A DNA stretch of 35,091 bases from Bacillota bacterium (GTDB lineage: Bacteria > Bacillota > Clostridia > Oscillospirales > Ruminococcaceae). Position 1 is the first letter of the stretch. The number at the start of each line of letters is the position of its first letter. A program made the translations under genes and the position numbers. Positions 1 through 8,220 of this stretch are shown here, piece after piece. Location: NCBI GenBank assembly GCA_023458875.1, contig JAEWXO010000017.1, forward strand, positions 1 through 35,091, in the 5' to 3' direction. The notes under the pieces are model-generated. The model searched no databases and was not told where the DNA came from. It saw only the letters and a list, made by a program, of their open reading frames with translations.

Positions 1-2
1 GG

Positions 3-1061
3 ATAACACAGTGTGAAAGAAATTTAAATTTCTATCAGAAACAAAAAAGTCTTGAAGAATCTAAAATTACCCCTCCAAATCCTAAGTTTTTCTCACTTAA
101 AAATGATATAAAAAATATTGAAAATAAAATTAAGGACTGCAGTAATAAAATTAATGAGTTATCCAATCAGATTATGACAGATATTTCGGAAATATCGAAT
201 ATCAGAGATATTAATGAAGCCCTCGATTATATTGATAAGGCAGGTGCACTCGAGGACGAACTTAATTCACTTAACAAAAGACTGCTTAAATACAATGACA
301 AGGAGCAACTTGAAGCTGATAATGCTGAAATACAGTCAAAAATTGATAAGCTTAATGCTTCAATCAAAGAGCTTTCAAAAAATAAAAACATAACAAAAGC
401 AACTAATGATGAACTTATTGAACTTAAAAATGCAGCAAATACTCTGCTCGAAAAAGCTCTTACAATTAAAGATGAATACATAGATGCCGTAACAGATATG
501 AAAATTCAGTATAAGGACAGTAAAAACATTGCAAGTATAGAAAAAGAAATCAGCCGTACTGAACAAGAACTTGCAGAGCTTAAAAAGCATCAGAGTTCTG
601 TAGAAAACGCAATTTCATGTTATGAAAAAGCATGTGAGGAAATGACTAACAAGTATATTCCGAGAGTAATTAAAAAAGCATCGGAAATACTTGCAGATCT
701 TACAGAAGGAAAATATTCAGAACTAATAATCACTTCTGATTTCAATGTTGTCATTAAGGATAAAGAACATAAAATAATAAAATTTGAAACACTCAGCAAA
801 TCAGTCTGTGATCAGATTTATTTTTCTCTCAGAATAGCTGTATCAGAAATGACTACAAAATATATTTTTATACCAACCATACTTGACGATATATTCTTAA
901 GCTATAACGATAAAAAATCTATTCAGCTCCTGAATTTCCTTATGAAATATTCATTAAAATCTCAAATCATAATGTTCAGCTGTCACAATCAGCTTGCAAA
1001 AATTGCTGATATAGAAAATATTCCTCTGGACGATGTAAATATGATTTCCCTTAAAAAATAA
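3..1061 (+). CDS. YhaN/SbcC-like coiled-coil ATPase, C-terminal part (5' end outside window)
   Basis: The frame is open from base 3 with no stop before the first ATG at 174, so this is the tail of a longer gene entering from the left, not a 295-residue protein. The visible part is a long, charged, Lys/Glu/Asn-rich coiled coil followed by the C-terminal half of an SMC-like ATP-binding head. It has a degenerate ABC signature (LSKSVCDQIYFSLRIAV, in the place of LSGGxxxQ), a Walker B with two acids (TILDDIFLSY) and a D-loop/H-loop region ending MFSCHNQ. This order matches the YhaN/AAA_27 family, which usually works with a YhaO/SbcD-like nuclease in DNA end or lesion processing. That partner would lie left of the window. 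The missing GG in the signature is usual for divergent members. RecN or SbcC are alternatives. The gene ends at a terminator shared with the ATP synthase operon. Confidence 0.7.
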   Translation: MTQCERNLNFYQKQKSLEESKITPPNPKFFSLKNDIKNIENKIKDCSNKINELSNQIMTDISEISNIRDINEALDYIDKAGALEDELNSLNKRLLKYNDKEQLEADNAEIQSKIDKLNASIKELSKNKNITKATNDELIELKNAANTLLEKALTIKDEYIDAVTDMKIQYKDSKNIASIEKEISRTEQELAELKKHQSSVENAISCYEKACEEMTNKYIPRVIKKASEILADLTEGKYSELIITSDFNVVIKDKEHKIIKFETLSKSVCDQIYFSLRIAVSEMTTKYIFIPTILDDIFLSYNDKKSIQLLNFLMKYSLKSQIIMFSCHNQLAKIADIENIPLDDVNMISLKK

Positions 1062-1065
1062 AAAA

Positions 1066-1107
1066 TACCGGATAAAGAAATCAAAAAACTTTATCCGGTA
1101 CTTTTTT
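1066..1107. terminator. Bidirectional intrinsic terminator between the YhaN-like gene and atpC
   Basis: A perfect 12-bp stem (1066-1077 with 1089-1100, arm taccggataaag) has an 11-base loop. It is followed by a T-run on the plus strand and preceded by an A-run, which is a T-run on the minus strand, so it can stop both converging transcripts. Confidence 0.88.
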
Positions 1108-1516
1108 ATTGTTTTGAAAAATCTGAATAGATATCGATTCTGTTTAATGCACGTTTAAGCTTAAGCTCTGCGTATTTGATATCCTTTTCGCTTTCCTTTT
1201 TGCTTATGCGTTCACGAGCTTTGTCTGCTGAGCGTTTTGCCCATTCAACATCAATATCCTCTGCCCATTCGATAGCCTCAGCAATAATTGTTGTTTTATC
1301 CGGTGAAACTTTTATGACACCGCTTGATAATGCAGCAATTTTATAATTACCATTAACCATGATTTTTACAGGGCCTGAGGGTAATGCACCTACGAAATTT
1401 TCATGCCTTGCCAGTATTCCAATTTCTCCTTCGGTGGTTTTTACAATGAGGCGTTCTGTCTGGTCATCAAAAAAAATCTTTTCAGGTGTAATAACCTGCA
1501 GCCTGAATGATGCCAT
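1106..1516 (-). CDS. atpC: F1Fo ATP synthase subunit epsilon
   Basis: Epsilon subunit of the F1 central stalk: it contacts gamma and the c-ring and can inhibit ATP hydrolysis. The 136-residue length is normal. The N-terminal beta-sandwich (about residues 1-85) has the usual FRLQVITPEK start and GEIGILARHENF stretch. The C-terminal helical hairpin (about 90-136) is rich in Lys, Glu and Arg (SADKARERISKKE). The start codon overlaps the atpD stop (TAATG), so it is translationally coupled and is the last gene of the operon. The terminator follows immediately. Confidence 0.95.
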   Translation of the reverse strand: MASFRLQVITPEKIFFDDQTERLIVKTTEGEIGILARHENFVGALPSGPVKIMVNGNYKIAALSSGVIKVSPDKTTIIAEAIEWAEDIDVEWAKRSADKARERISKKESEKDIKYAELKLKRALNRIDIYSDFSKQ

Positions 1517-2910
1517 TATTCATCACCCTTTTTTGCATTTTCTATAGCTTCATCTATAGTTCCGACAAATAAGAATGCAGATTCAGGTATATCATCATGC
1601 AATCCTTCAATTATTTCACGGAATCCTCTTATTGTTTCTCTGATAGGTACATATTTACCTTTCATACCTGTAAACTGTTCTGCAACAAAAAACGGCTGTG
1701 AGAGAAAACGCTGTACTTTTCTTGCTCTGTTTACTATAAGCTTATCTTCATCTGAAAGTTCATCCATACCCATAATCGCAATAATATCCTGAAGCTCACG
1801 GTATCTCTGAAGTATTGTCTGAACCTTTCTTGCTACCTCATAGTGTTCTGTACCTACTACCTGAGGCGAGAGAATTCTTGATGTACTGTCAAGCGGATCA
1901 ACAGCCGGATATATACCAAGTGATGCAATCTGTCTTGATAAAACAGTTGTTGCATCAAGATGTGCAAACGTTGTAGCCGGAGCCGGGTCTGTAAGATCAT
2001 CTGCCGGGACATATACAGCCTGAACAGACGTAATTGAGCCTTTGTTTGTTGATGTAATTCTTTCCTGTAAAGCTCCCATTTCCGTTGCAAGTGTAGGCTG
2101 ATATCCAACTGCCGAAGGCATACGGCCAAGAAGTGCTGAAACCTCTGAACCGGCTTGAGTAAATCTGAAAATATTGTCGATAAACAACAATACGTCCTGA
2201 CCTTCAACATCTCTGAAATATTCGGCCATTGTCAGACCTGAAAGGCCGACCCTCATTCTAGCTCCGGGCGGTTCATTCATCTGTCCGTAAACAAGTACGG
2301 TCTTGTCGATTACTCCGCTTTCTGTCATTTCGTTGTACAGATCGTTTCCTTCGCGTGTTCTCTCACCAACACCGGTAAAAACAGAAATTCCACCGTGCTG
2401 ATTTGCTACGTTATTTATAAGTTCCTGAATAAGGACGGTTTTTCCTACCCCAGCACCTCCGAATAATCCTATTTTTCCGCCTTTAAGATAAGGTGCAATA
2501 AGATCAATTACCTTTATTCCTGTTTCAAGCACCTCAGATGCTGCCGTCTGTTCTTCATAGCTCGGTGCATCACGATGTATAGGCCATCTTTCTTTTGTTT
2601 CAGGTGCCGGTTTTTCATCAACCGGGTCACCGAGAAGGTTAAAAATACGTCCGAGTGTTTCTCTTCCAACAGGCACCTTTATCGGATTTCCTGTATCTAC
2701 AGCTTCCATTCCTCTTACAAGACCGTCAGTGGTACTCATAGCTATACATCTTACAATATCATCACCTATATGCTGTGCTACTTCAACTGTAAGCTTGGTT
2801 CCGTTATTATCAATCACTATGGCATTGAGCAATCTTGGCAGACTGTTTTTTGGAAAACTTATATCTACGACAGCACCAATTATCTGTACTATCTTTCCTA
2901 TATTCTGCAT
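1516..2910 (-). CDS. atpD: F1Fo ATP synthase subunit beta (catalytic)
   Basis: Catalytic F1 subunit, making or hydrolysing ATP at its interface with alpha. From the chosen start it is 464 residues, the family length. The P-loop GGAGVGKT lies at about 151-158, followed by the GERTREGNDLY segment and the DELSDED motif near the C terminus. The frame extends upstream through ATG at 2922 and TTG at 2931. The ATG at 2910 gives the family-like N terminus MQNIGKIVQIIG and sits 12 bases after AAAGGA, while the upstream ATG touches that Shine-Dalgarno directly. It lies between atpG and atpC and overlaps atpC by one base. Confidence 0.95.
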   Translation of the reverse strand: MQNIGKIVQIIGAVVDISFPKNSLPRLLNAIVIDNNGTKLTVEVAQHIGDDIVRCIAMSTTDGLVRGMEAVDTGNPIKVPVGRETLGRIFNLLGDPVDEKPAPETKERWPIHRDAPSYEEQTAASEVLETGIKVIDLIAPYLKGGKIGLFGGAGVGKTVLIQELINNVANQHGGISVFTGVGERTREGNDLYNEMTESGVIDKTVLVYGQMNEPPGARMRVGLSGLTMAEYFRDVEGQDVLLFIDNIFRFTQAGSEVSALLGRMPSAVGYQPTLATEMGALQERITSTNKGSITSVQAVYVPADDLTDPAPATTFAHLDATTVLSRQIASLGIYPAVDPLDSTSRILSPQVVGTEHYEVARKVQTILQRYRELQDIIAIMGMDELSDEDKLIVNRARKVQRFLSQPFFVAEQFTGMKGKYVPIRETIRGFREIIEGLHDDIPESAFLFVGTIDEAIENAKKGDE

Positions 2911-2945
2911 AGTTATAGCCATTCCTTTCAATTTAATCAGCTCAT

Positions 2946-3812
2946 CTATTCCTGAAAATTTGCTCCGCCGACAATCTCAGTTATTTCCTGGGTAATCGTA
3001 GACTGACGCGCCCTGTTATACAGTAATGACAGATTATCAATCATTTCTGTCGCATTGTCAGTTGCATTTTCCATTGCTATTCTTCTGGCTGCCTGCTCCG
3101 ATGCAAATGAGTCTGCTATTGAGCCATATAGTACTCCGGCGATATAATGCGGCATAATCATATCAAATAACTCCTCCGGTGCCGGTTCATATGTTGCCTG
3201 GATATTTATTGCAGTTTTTTCTTCAGATGGATTTTCAAGCGGAATAATGCTTTTGTGCTTTGCCACCTGAATAAGAGGAGAAACATAATCAGTGTATATA
3301 AGCTCTACCCTGTCAACATTTCCGTTTTTAAAAGCAGCCATTATTTTGCTTCCTATTTCCTTTGCAGAGCTCATCCGTATGTCCTCCGCAATACTGTCAT
3401 ATTTCGCAACCACCCGGTATTTACGCTTTGCAAAATATTCTATCGCCTTTTTACCTATAGGAATAATGACAGCTTCACAATTATCCGAAATTTCATCAAT
3501 TTTTTTCTGAGCAAGCTTAAAAAGATTTGTATTATAGCCTCCTGCAAGACCTCTGTCACCGGCTATTACAACAAACATTGCAGTTTTTACTTCTCTGTTT
3601 TCGAAATAAATTGATTTGAATGTCGAGTTTTCTGCAGTTATTTCCCACATCGTATCATACAGTGCATCAAAAAAAAGCTTTGCACTATCAGCCCTGTCAC
3701 GGGCCTTTCGAAGTTTTGATGAAGCGACAAGTTCCATTGCCTTTGTAATCTGCATTGTGCTCCTGACACTTTTGATACGTCGCTTTATATCCTTCATATT
3801 AGCTGAAGCCAT
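2946..3812 (-). CDS. atpG: F1Fo ATP synthase subunit gamma
   Basis: Gamma subunit, the rotating central shaft of F1. The 288-residue length is typical. The N-terminal helix reads KDIKRRIKSVRSTMQITKAM, a conserved family start. The Rossmann-like middle contains GDRGLAGGYN. The C-terminal helix ends the chain with YNRARQSTITQEITEIVGGA, the conserved gamma signature. A near-perfect Shine-Dalgarno (AGGAGGTGA) lies eight bases before the ATG at 3812. An in-frame GTG twelve bases earlier overlaps that site and is unlikely to be used. Confidence 0.95.
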   Translation of the reverse strand: MASANMKDIKRRIKSVRSTMQITKAMELVASSKLRKARDRADSAKLFFDALYDTMWEITAENSTFKSIYFENREVKTAMFVVIAGDRGLAGGYNTNLFKLAQKKIDEISDNCEAVIIPIGKKAIEYFAKRKYRVVAKYDSIAEDIRMSSAKEIGSKIMAAFKNGNVDRVELIYTDYVSPLIQVAKHKSIIPLENPSEEKTAINIQATYEPAPEELFDMIMPHYIAGVLYGSIADSFASEQAARRIAMENATDNATEMIDNLSLLYNRARQSTITQEITEIVGGANFQE

Positions 3813-3844
3813 TTTATCTGTCACCTCCTAAAAGGATGGCTGTG

Positions 3845-5362
3845 TTATTTTTTATCAGCCATATATTTTTCAATAAATGTATTCAGGACATCCTTAAGAG
3901 CTTCCTCATTTTCTTTTGTAAGCTCTTTTGTTTCAGAAATTGAATTAATAATATCAGGATGAGAATCATCAATAAAATTATATAAATCTTTTTCAAAATC
4001 CGATATCAGCTCCAGAGGTATTTCTTTCAAGAAGTTGTTTACAACTGCATAAATTATTATTACCTGATGTTCAACTGATACAGGTGAATTTCTGTCTTGT
4101 TTTAAAACCTCAACAACACGTTCACCTTTTGCAAGTCTGTCCTTTGTATCCTGATCAAGGTCTGAACCGAACTGTGAGAATGACTGAAGCTCTCTGTACT
4201 GTGAGTAGGTAAGCTTAAGTGAAGATGAAACGTTTTTCATCGCTTTAATCTGTGCCGAACTTCCTACACGTGATACAGAAATACCAGGATTAACAGCCGG
4301 TCTTATACCTGAATTAAAAAGATCTGTTTCAAGGAATATCTGTCCGTCTGTAATTGAAATTACATTAGTCGGGATATATGCCGAAACATCACCTGCCTGT
4401 GTTTCTATAATAGGCAGTGCGGTCAGACTTCCGCCTCCGTAATTTTCACTCAGGCTACAGGCACGTTCGAGGAGTCTCGAGTGAAGATAAAATACGTCTC
4501 CTGGATATGCTTCACGTCCCGGTGGACGTTTAAGGAGCAGAGAAAGAGCACGGTATGCAACAGCATGCTTTGAGAGGTCATCATAAATACAGAGAACGTC
4601 TTTTCCCTTATTCATAAAATATTCGCCCATTGTTACTCCTGAATATGGAGCAATATACTGAAGCGGTGCAAGCTCTGATGCAGATGCAGCAACAACAATT
4701 GTATAATCCATTGCACCGGATTTTTCAAGAGTCTCAACTACATTTGCAACAGTAGATCTTTTCTGTCCTATAGCAACATAGATACAAATAACGTCTTTTC
4801 CTTTTTGATTTACAATAGTATCAAGCGCTATTGTTGTTTTACCGGTCTGTCTGTCGCCGATAATTAGCTCTCTCTGACCACGTCCTATCGGTATCATTGA
4901 GTCAATAGCCTTTATACCTGTCTGTAATGGTTTATGAACGGATTTTCTTGTAATTATACCCGGAGCTATACGTTCTATCGGTGAGGTTTCTGTTGTAAGA
5001 AGTGCACCTTTTCCGTCTATCGGCTGTCCAAGTGCATTTACTACTCTTCCTAAAAGATTATCACCAACCGGTACTGAAACTATCCGCCCTGTTCTTTTTA
5101 CAGTAGAGCCTTCTTTAACCTCAGAGTCCGAACCAAGCATAACTGCACCGACAAAATCTCTTTCAAGGTTAAGTGCCATGCCATAAGAGCCGCCTTCAAA
5201 TTCAAGAAGCTCGTTGGACATGCATTTATCAAGTCCATGAATATTCGCTATACCGTCACCAACAGTAACTACAGTTCCGATATCAGACAATTCGATTTTG
5301 TTTCTGTAGTTTTTTATCTGTTCTTTTATTATTCCGGTAATTTCATCTGGGCGTAAATTCAA
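3845..5362 (-). CDS. atpA: F1Fo ATP synthase subunit alpha
   Basis: Regulatory nucleotide-binding F1 subunit. From the TTG at 5362 it is 505 residues and begins with the family-typical MNLRPDEITGIIKEQI. The P-loop GDRQTGKT is at about 169-176. Downstream are VGSSAQIKAMK and the QYRELQSFSQFGSDLD segment, both conserved in alpha subunits. AGAAGGTG stands six bases before the TTG. The GTG three codons upstream overlaps that site, which decides the start. It lies 18 bases downstream of atpH in the operon. Confidence 0.95.
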   Translation of the reverse strand: MNLRPDEITGIIKEQIKNYRNKIELSDIGTVVTVGDGIANIHGLDKCMSNELLEFEGGSYGMALNLERDFVGAVMLGSDSEVKEGSTVKRTGRIVSVPVGDNLLGRVVNALGQPIDGKGALLTTETSPIERIAPGIITRKSVHKPLQTGIKAIDSMIPIGRGQRELIIGDRQTGKTTIALDTIVNQKGKDVICIYVAIGQKRSTVANVVETLEKSGAMDYTIVVAASASELAPLQYIAPYSGVTMGEYFMNKGKDVLCIYDDLSKHAVAYRALSLLLKRPPGREAYPGDVFYLHSRLLERACSLSENYGGGSLTALPIIETQAGDVSAYIPTNVISITDGQIFLETDLFNSGIRPAVNPGISVSRVGSSAQIKAMKNVSSSLKLTYSQYRELQSFSQFGSDLDQDTKDRLAKGERVVEVLKQDRNSPVSVEHQVIIIYAVVNNFLKEIPLELISDFEKDLYNFIDDSHPDIINSISETKELTKENEEALKDVLNTFIEKYMADKK

Positions 5363-5380
5363 TATATACACCTTCTTTAA

Positions 5381-5929
5381 TTATATTTTAGCCTGTAGGT
5401 CTGCGTCTGTCATTGCTGTCTTAATATTCTTAAGCTTTGCACGGACGCTGCTGTCTAATCTTTTATTGTTATACTCAATTATAATTCCGTCAATAATTTC
5501 AGGATCTGTTTTTTCATTAAGTATAACTGTTTTATTGAGCTTATTCTCCAGCTTTTTAATAAGCTTGGTTTTCAGATCACCACTTAGAGGTTTGCTCGTA
5601 ATAACCGATATATCGGCTATATTTTTATACTCATTATATTTTTGGTTAAATATTTCTGTTATTTCAGAAAAATATTCAGATCTGCCCTTATCACATATAA
5701 GCCGTAGATAGTCAAACATCAATCCGTTATCATCAAAAATCTTTGAAATAATGGATTGTTTTTCATCACTTGTCAGTAAAGGTGCTGATAAAAGCTGAAC
5801 GAGATCATGATTATTCCTGAAAACAGTATCATATTCATTAATCTGAGTATGAATATTATCATCAGAGTCACTTTCAAGAAATAGCTCAAATAATGCATTT
5901 GCATAAAGCTTTGCTAGTTCTGTTGCCAT
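5381..5929 (-). CDS. atpH: F1Fo ATP synthase subunit delta
   Basis: Delta subunit of the peripheral stalk, linking the b dimer to the top of F1. The 182-residue length is normal. The N terminus ATELAKLYANALFEL is a classic OSCP/delta start. The C-terminal part carries the segment DPEIIDGIIIEYNNKRLDSS, close to the family pattern of a conserved Gly followed by D-S-S. The start overlaps the end of atpF by 16 bases, implying coupled translation. Confidence 0.93.
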   Translation of the reverse strand: MATELAKLYANALFELFLESDSDDNIHTQINEYDTVFRNNHDLVQLLSAPLLTSDEKQSIISKIFDDNGLMFDYLRLICDKGRSEYFSEITEIFNQKYNEYKNIADISVITSKPLSGDLKTKLIKKLENKLNKTVILNEKTDPEIIDGIIIEYNNKRLDSSVRAKLKNIKTAMTDADLQAKI

Positions 5930-6432
5930 ACATCATCACCAACATTCTCAATAAAATCATTAATCAGTGCTTCATGATCTTTTTCATTAATTTCTTTCTG
6001 AATGATTTTTTCAGCCATCATCATTGCAATATCTGAGATTTCACCCTTCATGCTGCTCATTGCCCGTTGTCTTTCATGTTCAATGTCCGCATTAGCATGT
6101 GAAATTAAATTGCCGGCTTCTGCTTTGGCATTGGTGATGATTTCGTCTGAACGCAGCTGAGCCTTCTTTGTGGCGTTTTTTACTATTTCAGCTGATTCAT
6201 CCTTTGCATTGGACAATAGGGTATTATAATTACTTTCAAGCTCTTTTGCATGCTCCATAGTCTTATTGGCTTCTGAATATGTGCCTGTAACATCAGCCTG
6301 ACGTTCTTCAAGCATTTTGTTTACTCTTCCAAACAGAAAGTGCTTTATTGCCAAAAAAAGAATGAAGGTGTTTATTAGTACAAGTACAATTGTACCATAG
6401 TCAATTGATAGAAACGAAAAGAATTCCGGCAT
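5914..6432 (-). CDS. atpF: F1Fo ATP synthase subunit b
   Basis: Peripheral stalk subunit, anchored in the membrane and reaching up F1. Residues about 10-32 form one hydrophobic membrane segment (TIVLVLINTFILFLAIKHFL). The rest is a long charged helix rich in Ala, Glu, Lys and Asp, with the usual FGRVNKMLEERQ after the membrane. The 172-residue length fits. AAAGGGTG precedes the ATG by about eight bases. It lies between the c and delta genes. Confidence 0.93.
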   Translation of the reverse strand: MPEFFSFLSIDYGTIVLVLINTFILFLAIKHFLFGRVNKMLEERQADVTGTYSEANKTMEHAKELESNYNTLLSNAKDESAEIVKNATKKAQLRSDEIITNAKAEAGNLISHANADIEHERQRAMSSMKGEISDIAMMMAEKIIQKEINEKDHEALINDFIENVGDDVWQQN

Positions 6433-6466
6433 ACTGTCAACACCCTTTCAATTTTTTATGTGTTTA

Positions 6467-6721
6467 TTAAAGTTTTCCGATAAACGGATTGGCAAACATA
6501 AGAAGCAGCGCAATAACAAGTCCGTAAATACCTGTTGATTCTGCAATAGCACAACCAACTAACATTGTTCTTGTAACAGGTCCTGAGCATTCAGGCTGAC
6601 GTCCTATAGCTTCACAAGCTTTACCTACAGCGTAACCTTCACCTATACCAGGTCCTATACCTGCAATAGCTGCAAGACCGGCGCCTATTGCTGAAGCTGC
6701 TAATACAATTGCTTTTTCCAT
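6467..6721 (-). CDS. atpE: F1Fo ATP synthase subunit c, Na+-type two-carboxylate rotor
   Basis: Rotor-ring proteolipid of 84 residues with two transmembrane helices joined by the polar loop GRQPE (40-44). The ATG at 6721 is preceded by GGAG with suitable spacing. The TTG four codons upstream overlaps that site and is rejected. Helix 1 has GIGPGIGEGYAVGK with Glu28 where the Na+ rotor of Ilyobacter tartaricus has Gln32. Helix 2 has CAIAESTGIYG with Glu61, Ser62, Thr63 and Tyr66, the Na+-liganding set. Two carboxylates together are the arrangement described for Fusobacterium nucleatum. Na+ coupling is therefore inferred from sequence. Confidence 0.95.
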   Translation of the reverse strand: MEKAIVLAASAIGAGLAAIAGIGPGIGEGYAVGKACEAIGRQPECSGPVTRTMLVGCAIAESTGIYGLVIALLLMFANPFIGKL

Positions 6722-6798
6722 AATTAACTCCAATTCTCCGCAGTTTCAAGATTAAATTTAATATTTTATACGTCTGCGGTTATATAAAATATCACAAA

Positions 6799-7518
6799 CT
6801 AGTTTTCTTCCGGATATGCAGAACCCACGTATGCCATGGTAAGCATTACAAATATGAATGCCTGCATAAATCCAGCAAATAAGTCAAAATAAACTGATAA
6901 TACCGATGGAATTGCGATTGTAAATAATGGAAAGCTAAGTCCTATTGCAGATGACAAAGATGTAAGTGCAAAATACAGAAGCTGTGTAATAACAATACCA
7001 CTTGCAATATTTCCGAAATGACGGAAACTCATAGAAACTGGTGTTGCAACTTCACTTATTACATTTATCGGTGTCAGCAATGCAATTGGTTGTGTAAATC
7101 CCTTAAAATAACCTAAAACTCCATCATTTTTGATTTTAGCTACCTGGATCATTACAAATGTTATCAAGGCCCATGCAAGTGTTGTGTTAAAATCACCTGT
7201 CAATGGTCTCAATCCGAGTAAACTTATCAGACTTCCAAATATCGAAAACATGAATACAGTGGTCATATATGGCGCATATCCAATATTTCTTTCCCCCATG
7301 GAGTCCTTAACAAGCTTGTTAAACGTAGTTACAATCCATTCAGCTGCAACCTGTTTTTTGCTAGGATTTGTTTTTGACATATTGTGTGTAAGAAATAATA
7401 TGATTCCAATTATCAGAGCCATTACAAACCAGCTCAGTATAACTGTTTCACTTATTTTTATACCAAATATCTCAAAGGAAACCTTAGGACCTGTTATGTT
7501 TACTTCTTTTAAACCCAA
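6799..7518 (-). CDS. atpB: F1Fo ATP synthase subunit a
   Basis: Membrane stator subunit forming the ion half-channels against the c-ring. It has 239 residues with about five to six hydrophobic segments. The essential Arg (about R166) lies in VSMSFRHFGN, matching the conserved SxRLFGN motif, with ISEVATP just before it. The start is TTG, eight bases after a G-rich site (AGGGGGG). No better ATG exists near the family N terminus. It starts three bases after the atpI stop. Confidence 0.93.
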   Translation of the reverse strand: MGLKEVNITGPKVSFEIFGIKISETVILSWFVMALIIGIILFLTHNMSKTNPSKKQVAAEWIVTTFNKLVKDSMGERNIGYAPYMTTVFMFSIFGSLISLLGLRPLTGDFNTTLAWALITFVMIQVAKIKNDGVLGYFKGFTQPIALLTPINVISEVATPVSMSFRHFGNIASGIVITQLLYFALTSLSSAIGLSFPLFTIAIPSVLSVYFDLFAGFMQAFIFVMLTMAYVGSAYPEEN

Positions 7519-7521
7519 TTA

Positions 7522-7914
7522 TTATCCCCCCTTTTTACTGAAAATAGCTTTTATAAAGTATATTATCTTTGGATAAAACAAAGGAAATGCTGTACAGATA
7601 ACACTTATAAAAGGTAATTTAAATGCCGCAAGCAAACCTGATGCAATGAAAATCAATCTCAGGACATATAAAAAAAACATTTTAACAGAAGCGTTTTTTT
7701 TATTCTTTTTGACTTCAGCATCTGCCACAATGTTCTGAATACTTAACGACAAAAAAAGCATGTCCGCTATAAGTAATATTGTTCCGAAAAAAACTCCGGT
7801 CAGAACATTGATAATTGGAATGAATCTCATAGCTACAATTATCAGGGCAATGTCGAGGATAATTGCGGTTACTGCAATAAATTTAATTTCCTTTTTCAAA
7901 TCTGTGTTTATCAC
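7522..7914 (-). CDS. atpI: ATP synthase subunit I (AtpI family)
   Basis: Small membrane protein at the head of the operon. In other bacteria AtpI helps c-ring assembly or may carry ions; the family is poorly conserved, so the call rests on four hydrophobic segments plus position. The reading frame opens at an ATG at 7938, but that lies at the probable transcription start. The strong site AAAGGAGGGT sits seven bases before GTG 7914, giving a 130-residue protein starting MINTDLKKEIKF. The protein ends with a basic tail (AIFSKKGG). Confidence 0.75.
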   Translation of the reverse strand: MINTDLKKEIKFIAVTAIILDIALIIVAMRFIPIINVLTGVFFGTILLIADMLFLSLSIQNIVADAEVKKNKKNASVKMFFLYVLRLIFIASGLLAAFKLPFISVICTAFPLFYPKIIYFIKAIFSKKGG

Positions 7915-7944
7915 ATTAATACCCTCCTTTAAAAGCATATGTAT

Positions 7945-7973
7945 ATTATAACATATAAGTTTTAAAATTTAAA
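7945..7973 (-). promoter_or_regulatory. Promoter of the atp operon
   Basis: On the minus strand an extended -10 (TGTTATAAT, 7945-7953) lies 17 bases from a weak -35 (TTTAAA, 7968-7973). Transcription would begin near 7938, leaving a short leader with the AAAGGAGGGT ribosome site of atpI. Confidence 0.65.
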
Positions 7974-8140
7974 GACCTAAAAAGCAATTTTTCATAAAAA
8001 ATAAAAATTTTTATTTTTTTTCAGCAATATTTGAATACATATTTTTAATTTTTAAGCAATTTAAAGTATATTATCCCAAGAAATATTTCTTTTGAAAATA
8101 TTTTAGCTTTTTATTATACACTGAACACTAAATAAACTAA
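7974..8140. other. A+T-rich divergent intergenic stretch
   Basis: Between the atp and metY promoters the sequence is almost pure A and T with several A- and T-tracts (for example near 7995-8030). No reading frame, hairpin with a T-run or recognisable riboswitch is visible. Confidence 0.6.
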
Positions 8141-8212
8141 TTGACATAAATTAAATTATGTACTATACTTTTTAAGTAAGCAATAATACAATTTTATTTA
8201 TTATATCGGAGG
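8141..8212 (+). promoter_or_regulatory. Promoter and ribosome site of metY
   Basis: TTGACA (8141-8146), a 17-base spacer and TATACT (8164-8169) make a near-consensus vegetative promoter. GGAGG (8208-8212) stands eight bases before the ATG. The leader is only about 45 bases, too short for a SAM riboswitch. Confidence 0.85.
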
Positions 8213-8220
8213 AAATTGCA

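Noticed and set aside
8170..8220. SAM or other methionine riboswitch before metY
   Set aside because: The promoter leaves a leader of about 45 bases, far too short.
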